A stretch of 12,558 nt of DNA. It comes from Phoronis pallida (taxonomy: Eukaryota > Phoronida > Phoronidae). Under the pieces are notes generated by a model. That model had not been told where the DNA came from and did not search any database. It saw only the letters and a program-made list of their open reading frames with translations. The translations under genes and the position numbers were made by a program. The first letter of the stretch is position 1; the number at the start of each line of letters is the position of its first letter. The stretch lies in the NCBI GenBank assembly GCA_028565715.1, contig JAOXYC010185357.1:1-12558 (forward strand), given 5' to 3'. This document shows, piece after piece, positions 1 to 9,400 of this stretch.

Positions 1-110
1 TAAAGTGTCTTGCTCAAAGACACAACGGACTGCCCGGGGCGAGATCCGAACACACAACCTTTCAGTTATGTGTCCGACGCTCTACCAGCTGAGCTAATCC
101 GCCTGGCTAG
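1..110 (-). mobile_element. tRNA(Met)-derived SINE, cut by window edge
   Basis: Read on the minus strand, 104-36 is tRNA-like: A box TAGCTCAGCTGG (96-85), a CAT at the anticodon position, and a B-box-like GTTCGGATCTC (51-41). A SINE-type body with TTGTGTCTTTGAGCAAGACA follows and runs off the window. The anticodon stem no longer pairs, so this is not a working tRNA. It lies in the intron before exon a. Confidence 0.72.
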
Positions 111-359
111 GTATATGGAACAATGAAAACATTGTACATTCAGAAAATTAAGTGAGCTCTAAAATAGGCAAAGGTTTTTGATGGCATAAATCACAGCAAT
201 GTTTGTCAAAGGAATAACAGATTTTTGCTGAGCACTCAAGCGAAAAAATATTTAGTGAGTCCGACCACTAGTATACAGGTTAGCAAACAAATGTCCAAAA
301 GTTATATTAAACCTTTTTAAAGCCCAGACGAGCAACATTTTACTGGGATATTTTTTCAG

Positions 360-485
360 ACAATCATTTTCTCAAGATTCAGCCACCCTCAGTCAAGTTC
401 TAGAACGAGACAGGAAAATCATCAAGCTTGAGCATCTATTGGCTACCACGCAAGAGGAAAAGGAAATGGCCATGGCACAACTAAG
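360..485 (+). CDS. TBC1D2: TBC1D2-like exon a (coiled coil)
   Basis: The acceptor is a T-run ending in CAG at 357-359 and the donor is AAG|GTTAGT at 486. The first base completes an upstream codon, and the exon ends two bases into an Arg codon. It encodes 41 residues beginning QSFSQDSATL, then the charged helix LERDRKIIKLEHLLATTQEE, typical of coiled coil. Upstream exons are outside the window. This is the least family-specific exon; support comes from both splice sites and from phase agreement with the next exon. Confidence 0.78.
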
Positions 486-3400
486 GTTAGTAGTGTTTTG
501 GTGGGGGCTGTAGTCGAGTGCATATTAAGTAACGTACACCTTAGGCCGGAAACATGACTATGGCTACCTACAAGTAGATTTCCAGGTTGTGAATTTGATC
601 ATTATTGTTTACGATGGAATAGATTGTTCATACTCTCCTGATATCATATTAGAATATTAAATGTTCACTTACTAGGTGAGTCGAGTTTAAGATGACAGAG
701 TTGCCGAACTGAAATGTCTGTCATCTTAAACTCGACTCACCTAGTAAGTGAACATTTATTCTAACATTATTGTTTAGCTGAATTAAGTGATGTTTTAAGA
801 GAAAAAACATAAAAAGCACTACATTTCAGTAATAGTTTTTCTAAGAATTCCTAGACGGAGGCAATACTCAAATAGTTGGAGAAAAGTTGTATGTATTGCT
901 CAACTAGTAGTATTAGCATCATCCATCAGTTATATTGGTTTATATTTAATTGTACTTTGGGCCATATGTACAAAATAAAAATTTTTTTAATACATATAAA
1001 ATGTGGACTGGATCTCCACATGCCAAGTTTTCTCCAGTCCCAAGAGTTGATACCCACCTGTTGTGTTTGAATAATTATTTACAATTTGCAAAATTGTTTT
1101 TCTAAATCTACATTGTGAAATTTTTCCTAGAGAGTGCCAGTGCCAAGTACAGAACCTGAAAGATGAAGTCAATGTCTTCCAAGAAATGATGATGGCCAAA
1201 GATGAAATGATTGTCTCGTTGACCAATCAGGTAGACTCACTCGAGGTCAAGATGGGATATCCTAAAAGGTCAATGAGTGCGGGCACTAACACCTCCATAA
1301 GACGAGTTCCAGATGCTAAAGTTATTGACCAGCTGAGGGTACGATGATATAAATTGTTCATTCTTTCAAGAACATGTTGAGTAGAATAGTTCACTTATTG
1401 GGAAAGTTTAGTTTTGATTGCAGACGTTTCAGCCCAGCTACTCTGGGCTTTTCTCGATGACTGGTGACAGACGTTTCAGCCCAGCTACTCTGGGCTTTTC
1501 TCGATGACTGTCATCGAGAAAAGCCCAGAGTAGCTGGGCTGAAACGTCTGTCATCAAAACTAAACTTTCCAAGTAATTGAACTATTCTACTCAGCTGAGG
1601 GTAATCTTTTTTGGAAACAAAATAATAATAATTCTCTTCAAATTACGGCATAGGTACATTTATATGTATTCTAATCTTGTATATACTGGCTATGGCGCTA
1701 TTGTGCATTAAGATTTGGACAGAATTAGGACGGGTTGGATAGCTCAGTTGGTAGAGCATCTGACAGGTAATCAGGGAGACCAGGGTTCAATGGGCGACTC
1801 GAGAACAGTGTTATTACCCGGGCACACCTCCATTCATTGCACTTATAGAGGCGGTTTAATGACCCGTATGTTCGCGGCCATATGCCCGTCAGACAACACG
1901 AGTGAATGGAGTGTACCCGGGTAATAACACTGTTCTCGAGTCGCCCATTTCCAGTTCAGTTCCGAATTTTTTTGTCTTTTCAAATTTGATCTTATTGTAG
2001 TTATCTCTGGTAGACATTGGACAAATTTTGCAGCTTGCCATTTTACTCTTCTTTGAACAAAAAAATGTCTTGGGATTCCAGGGTTGGATCTTCATAAAAA
2101 AGCTCACCTTCACTGAAGCCTTACAGTAGGGGAAATTGTAGATTTTTTCATTTACTTTACTGTTGCTGAACTATGTGTTTACAAAATAAATTGAATAATT
2201 TCAAAAGAATTCACCGACAGACATTTTGAGACCTTTCTCCCAAAAAAGTAAGATATTGTTCCTGCAGTGTTTTGTTTAAACCTAGATCTGTATAAAATTA
2301 CAAAACAGACTGAACTGTGTGCTAATTTTCTTTTAATATCTTAATACAGGATGAAGTGGATGCTTACAGACTACAGAACAAATTTATGAGTAAAGAGCTA
2401 CTAGAGCTCAATCAACTGAGACGCAATGATGAAGAAAGAGAAAAAATACTCAATGTGTATGTACTGACTTAATTTTTGAAGCAGCTTTTCATATAAAGAA
2501 AGGATTATTTGTTGTTTAGCATTTCAGTGACACCATGTATACAGACGAGAATGATACCGGTTTCCCAGATTTTGGAAACATGCTGCTTCCTTCATAAGTA
2601 ACTGGCAAGATTAAAGGCGTATATCGTTACTTACCAATGTCGAATTATGAATTATTGAAATACGGCGGTTTCATCCGTTTCTTTAAACACAGTTTGATCA
2701 TTTTTCGTTGCCAATATGTGTTACCACCTTCATTCTTTATCAATAACACAAGGCTCATACGTTACAGTTGATCTCAGTTATCTAGTCTCCCTCCAAGTTA
2801 TTTTAAAGTCGCATAGGCCGCCTTATATAAAGATTTCCGGAAGAAGCGAAGCTAGTTATTCATTCAGGTGAATGTTAGGATGCAAAAATTCCAACGTAAT
2901 TGACCTCATTCAATAGTTGATAATTTCACATTCGTAAGTAGCGATGTACACCTTTAAAGAAAATAGAATTATTTAAGTACCTCATCCAAATGGGTTTACG
3001 CTCATGCCTGGTCACTGCTCTTAATTTTTGTTTACTACTAAAATTCCAGTTCAGTCTGTAATTTCTACTTCAATCTTTATTTCTTAGATTGAATTCAAGC
3101 TACGGTAGTTTCAAAAAATGTTCGTTGTTTATCTGGTAGTAAAAAAGGTTATAACAAGCAGTTTCTCTATTCATTAGTGGTTACTGGTTAGTGTTGCTGG
3201 ATGCTTTCTGTTAATTATTATTAACTCTACTTGTCTTCAACAGGAGGTGTACAACTCTTGAAGCCAAGTTCTACCAGACCCACAGTAAATATCTCCTGCT
3301 TCTTAATGAGCTTCACACGCCTCGCAGGGGTAAGTAAGTGATTAAAGGGGAATACAAACTTTCGACTAGTAAAAGCATACAATTATTTGTACTCTTATTT

Positions 3401-6400
3401 GACTGTAACGCGGTCGAAAATGCTTTTTAAAAAACAGCAAACCACATCCCCATGTGAAAAAGGCCAAAGCACCACTCATGGGGTAATTTCTATTCTGGCT
3501 TGTATCGTAAAAATTAGCACAGAAATTAGAGGTAGTGGGTTAGCTTAGTGGTATAGTATCTGACAACAACTCAGATCAGTTCTATGATATAATTTATTTA
3601 TTTAAACTCATAAGGCCAGTTGGCCCACAATTAACATATTTACATATAAACATTTAACATTTAATTACAAACAAACATTTAACATTTAATTACAAGCAAT
3701 CATATTACTCTAACTAATACGTTCACTAACATTTAACATTTAATTACAAACAATCTTATAGCTCTAACTAATACGTTTACTCAACAAGAGAGCATCTCTT
3801 CCCTGATCTTCAAAGCTTGATTAATATATATAGCTAGTTTTCTTAAGGTGTGAACCGAATCGGAATTCAAAATAGAGATATTTCTGTCGTTCACATAACA
3901 CTGCGGAATCCATCTTCCTCTCAGATCAGATAATACTGGACACCTTAATAGAAAATGGTTTTCAGTCTCGATTTCACCCGAGTTACAAATTTGACATATC
4001 CTCTCGTTGCGACTGATATTATTTCTTCTACCTGTTTCTATCCTAGGTTTGTGGGTACAACATCTCATGTTTTCAGATCATTTCTGAATTTTTGTGTCCT
4101 CAATTTGAAAAATGCAATTACATAAATCCAAATGGAAATGATAATACAAATTGAAACATTTTTGTAACGTAGGCCTACCATAAACTGTTTGACTCATAAT
4201 AAATACTGTACATTTCTGTTATTTCTAAAGGGAAAAAACTTTGTGTTGAAGAAAAATTGTAAAACATAAACCAACTTATTGAGACAACCGACGTATACTT
4301 GTGACCCAGATAGAATCAATCTCACACACTAGAGGCTAATACTATATACTGAATGTTTCTATTTGCAGAAGGTGATGATGTGACTACTCAAGAGTTAGTA
4401 TCAACTCTATTACAAGATGCCATGGAATCTGAAGACAAGACAGGATCTTCAGTGGGTGTGGCTTCCCTAAGGTGAGTTGAAGTTTATTCATGAATGATCA
4501 GTTCTGTATGTTTCTGTCTTTTAAATGTTTATTGGTGTTGTGTGATAAAATGAGTCTCAAAAATTTGTGAGAAAAATACAACCTTTTATTGTTCTTAAAC
4601 TAGATTGTTTTTCTCCCCACTCTTTTTGAGATTCACGTTCTATTCATGAAAACATGGGTGTTCGATATAATAATGTTCAAACTTCCTTATTGTTTGCCTC
4701 TTCCATATGGTCTATTCTTTGCGTGCTGTATATTCCAGAAACTCTGAGTATGACACATATGGTTTCCAGAGAGTTCCCAGGGATGCTGATGAGATTATTG
4801 CCATGGCAACACACTTACAAAAACGTTCAGATGAGATTACAACAAAAATGCAGGTTTGTTTTGCTGTTGCTAGGTAACATGGGACAAAACCCAACTTGAC
4901 ACTGTGCCTTGGATGAGCACATAAAATGACAGTCCATGGTTGTTCTTGCCAGTGGCTTGGGCATTTAGAGAAACCATTTAATTTAAAAAGAAGCATATAA
5001 TATGCATGTGGAATATGTTGATGTTTTTTTTCCTATGTTAAACCTCAGTTAAGATGTTATAATACTCAACATCCGACTTAAGTCACTCTAGCGAAAGGAG
5101 ACGCGAATGCGCGGAAAGTCGTCTGTTTATGTGGACAAGGTCTGGGGATAGGTACCTTGTGGAATGATATTTCTTTCAACCATGGATACTTTGCCAAGTT
5201 CTTCAACTTCCCGATGTCGACATATACACCCATTGGCACAACGGTGGTAGTTGGCTTGCATTGAAACACATGGATTTCTCAGAATTCGATGCCAAATAAA
5301 CCGCCGTAAAATCTCCCTTTTCTTTCAATCATACAATTCAGAGGGCGCTATTTTTGTCCACATCGCCATTCCGGACCCTTCACATCCTGTCACGTGTGAA
5401 CGCGCATACGCATCTCCTTTCGCTAGAGTGAATTAAGTCGAATGTTGAGTATTATATATTATTTTATATTTTATTTTTGAAAAAACAAAAAAATCATAAC
5501 CCAACCAGGAATCAACCCCCGTATTCTAATGTCATGATGGTAGGTGCTCTTAAACCATAGGGTCCAGTAAATTCTGTGCTATATTTAATACAATAAGCCA
5601 ATATAATCCCCCCCATGAGTGACATTGTGATGCACCTTTTTGCACAAGGTTTTTTTTTGCTAAAAACAATTAGACAGTGTTAAAATCTAATTTATTTGTA
5701 TTCTTATGTTTGATTTATTTTTCTTTTACACAGGAAGCTGATCTAAATGAGTCCGCTCAGGTGAGATGGGAGAATTTCTTTGTCAAAAATGGTGCCCGGG
5801 ATCTCCACCGCAGTCCAGAACTGAAGAATCTAGTCAGACTGGGGATACCTCATGAATATAAGGAGAAGGTCTGGAATATGTAAGATTTTTTGAAAAAAAG
5901 AAAAGTCTATTAAATGATCTGGCCCCAAGTCCTGTTTCTAAATATGAATTCAATTTTTGCCTTAACCATTTTTAAAATGCCCAGAATTGCCAATTGGTGT
6001 GGTTGCCCTTGCCATTCAATAGACAAGTGCAGGCAGTTAATTTTACAGCATTGCAATAAATTTAATAGAATATAATCGTTAATGGATTATAATTTCATAT
6101 TATCCTCAATAGTGACGCGCTTGCCACACTTTAATTAAAAAAATTGAATAAGTGTCAATTTTATTAGCTTCATGCTACATTGGCCAGAGCTCACCTGTTA
6201 CTCAAGAAGTTTTTAAAAATCAATACTCGTAGTCATGAACATTTGAGTTACTGACAAATTCCGAAGTGGACCACTTTTTTAACATCGTCAAAAATGTTGC
6301 CATTGTTATTACAGGTGTCTTTCATTTTGGGTGGGTCAGAGGAGACAGGAGAAAGGCCCAGATTACTATGCAAATTTAGTGGCAGCAACACAGGGAACAA

Positions 6401-9400
6401 CAAAGTTTAATCCAGCCGCAAAACAAGTGAGTTCTGTTAATTGTCGGGTTACCCATTTTTACATGCCCATCTAAAACATTCCCGTTATTACAGTTACACC
6501 ACCTTGCGACTCTTTTGTCATCTGGGGGAGAATTTTGGCAGATTATTTTAAACATTACTGCACACAGTTTGATGAAAGGTTTGCAATATCTGATTCCCGA
6601 TTTTTTGCATATTTTTTTATTTTATTTAATAATCAATATTTATAAAGCACCTTTAAACAAATTTGAAAAGACAGAAAAATCATCGTAACTGAACTGGGAA
6701 TAGAACCCAGGTCCCCATAATAGCCGGTTATGATGCTCTTACCGCTAAGCTACCCAGCTACTCCTAAACAAGGCGCTTTACAGTAACAATAACATTAAAT
6801 AAAGCATGCACGATAAATAGAAACGGAACATATTAAAGTGTTCACAAGTGGGTAACAGCTTGAACACAAAGGGCTCTGTTTGATTGGGTACTAAACAAAT
6901 TTCATACTAAATGTAAAGCAAAATAAATCAAATGTATTTGTTATTTTCAGATTGAGTTAGATCTTCTCAGGACACTACCCACCAACAAGCATTACATGCA
7001 TCTGGATGCAGATGGAATTCCTAAGTTACGACGTGTGTTGTTAGCATTCAGCCATTACAATCCAGCAATTCAGTACTGTCAGGTAAAATTCAAATTCTTG
7101 AAAAATATTTTTTTAATATTTTGAATTTCTTTCCGTTTTCTCTTAGATTTGCTCAACAATTTATATATTTTATTTTCCTCCAGTCTTTTCCAGTAACCTT
7201 GAATTTAGTTAAAAGGATCATTTCAATGCAAAAACACCATAGCTTTAGCGGCAAGGGGTTGGACTGGTGGTCGAATGGTTAGCGCACAGGACTGCGACGG
7301 GGAGACCCGGGTTTGATTCCAAGGGGCACCAGGTTGACTCTGAGCTTTCTGAAGTCCTTTACCACCCCTTAGTCTGCACAACGTTGTGTAGTATATTAAA
7401 TCAATTGTTAAGATGAATTGTAACATCTTAAACAACGTTTGTATAATGTTAAAATAATGAATTAAAAAGTAAAACTGACCAAAACTGGTATATATTGAAG
7501 ACTGTAAAAATTCCATACGTTACGGGCATTGCCCTTGTTCACTGGAAATGACACGAAATACACAGTTAGCAATGCGAGCAAAAATAGAATAACCCAATAG
7601 GGGTGAACAACAAAAATTACAATAATGACAAAATATTAATATGACTTAAAATGCTCTTATAATGCAGGAAAATGGCTAGCAAAACCAATGTCTCTATTAA
7701 AACCTAAAATATGAGTGCCAAACCTCAAAATAAATGATACTTTACGCTTTTTGCGAAGATTGATTTCAGCAAGACCACCCGACACCCCCAGAACCCGGAG
7801 ATCAATTAATGAATGTCCAGGGCCATTAAAATGTTCTCCCACTGGGATGCGCCAGTGTTACTGTTTTTGATGGTTTGACGATGACCATTCATTTTTGTAT
7901 AATGTTGATTGAATTTAACACTGGTTCTCACAGCCAAAAACATAGCTCAACTTAAGCTTTCCAAAGGGTGTTCACTCGTTTCTTATATAATGTTTGTTGT
8001 AATATTATAGGGAATGAACCGCGTTGCAGCTTTGGCCTTATTATTTCTCAAAGAAGAAGAAACATTCTGGTGTCTGGTCGCCATCATTGAACACATCCTG
8101 CCTCCAGACTACTACAGTACAACATTACTGGCTGCCCAGGCTGATCAGGTGCGTACTACCATAATTGTTCTGATATGGGCCCATGACTTAAAAAAATGGG
8201 ATTATACACACAGGCCATTCATAAACAAACTCACAGGTGTAGAACCTACAATAAAAAAGATTAAGATTATACCGAGAATGGATTTAAACCCCACCAAATA
8301 AGGTGTGAGGCCCAACAAAATGTGTTGATCATAGAAAAACAACAAGAGGAGATCATCAGTACCCCCCAAGTCTGTATTGCAATAATGGCTTGGGATATAT
8401 CAAAACAAAATAAAAAAAGGTTCAGTTTAACACGCAGGGTATTCTTATACCCTAGTGAAAGTAGAAGACGGTAGAAAATTTGTAATTTATAGAATACCGC
8501 CAAAAGAGGGGCACATCAAGACCTCCTGGTGAGATTTCTACATTTTGTTACTTTTATTACTAGGCAGAAAGATGTGGAACTCTTGACTGGTTATCAACCC
8601 AAGTATTCTAATTCCTAATATTATTCTCCTATTTTTCAAATGTTTTTTGAACCACCAATCTTCAGAGGCCTCTATATTTAATTTTTCAAGTAGTGTAAGC
8701 ATGTCAATTGCCTAGCAGATGTATAAGAGTTTTAGGCTCATGCAAATCCGGGATGCAAATATCCCAGAATCTAATGTGTTGTGTCATAAAGTGTGTCAAT
8801 CTTTTAATGCAGAGAGTTCTGAAGGAGTTAGTTGCCGAGAAGTTGCCACGGTTACACAATCACTTGGAGACCAATAACCTTGATCTTTCTCTCTTCACCT
8901 TCAACTGGTTCCTAACCATATTTGTGGACAACATTCCCCCCGACACAATCATCAGAATATGGGATGTTTTCCTGTATGAAGGTTCTAAGGTATAACACGA
9001 TTTTGATGAGAGAACCATTGACTTGAATAAATTAATTAGTCAAGCCTTAAAATTGGATATTCAAGTAGCAATATCATTGCTCACTGCAAACATAGCAAAA
9101 TTAACCTAGATTCTATGTTAATTTGCCAATCAAAATTTATAAACTTGCAATGCATTTTAGCATTCCCATCTCAAGCCTTGTGCATGTCGTTGCGACATCT
9201 AGTTCAAGGTTAGTCTAATGATAAACAAATTTTTTTTTCATTTTATGATATGCAATGCAAAATAGCTGACTCTGGGCTGTGTTTTTATGAATTTTGTTTG
9301 CAGAAAGGTTTATTACCTGATGAATATATTCAGTTATAGAGGTCTGTTTTTCTTCACATATGTAATATGAAGATTGTTCTTATTTTAGGTACTTTTCCGT

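Noticed and set aside
876-1226. Overlapping small frames on both strands near exon b
   Set aside because: The plus frame is intronic; the minus frame is the shadow of exon b. Low-complexity or no recognisable domain.
1715-1924. 69-residue frame with WIAQLVEHLTGNQG
   Set aside because: Translation of a SINE head and a foldback arm; no splice sites or domain.
4654-4996. Plus and minus frames around exon f
   Set aside because: Both are in the wrong frame relative to the spliced gene and run through the acceptor or donor.
5078-5436. Two short proteins on opposite strands, both including a SPFARV stretch
   Set aside because: The shared residues come from the two inverted ends of the MITE, not from related genes.
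1-7330. Functional tRNA genes at 36-104 (minus), 1732-1796, 6696-6752 (minus) and 7261-7330
   Set aside because: A and B boxes are present, but anticodon or acceptor stems do not pair and SINE bodies follow, so these are SINE heads.
8437-8454. Short hairpin AGGGTAT-TCTT-ATACCCT in intron 10
   Set aside because: Seven-base arms are expected by chance in AT-rich sequence; no related copy seen.
9095-9125. Imperfect palindrome in intron 11
   Set aside because: It needs an indel and mismatches to pair, so it is weak compared with the foldbacks.
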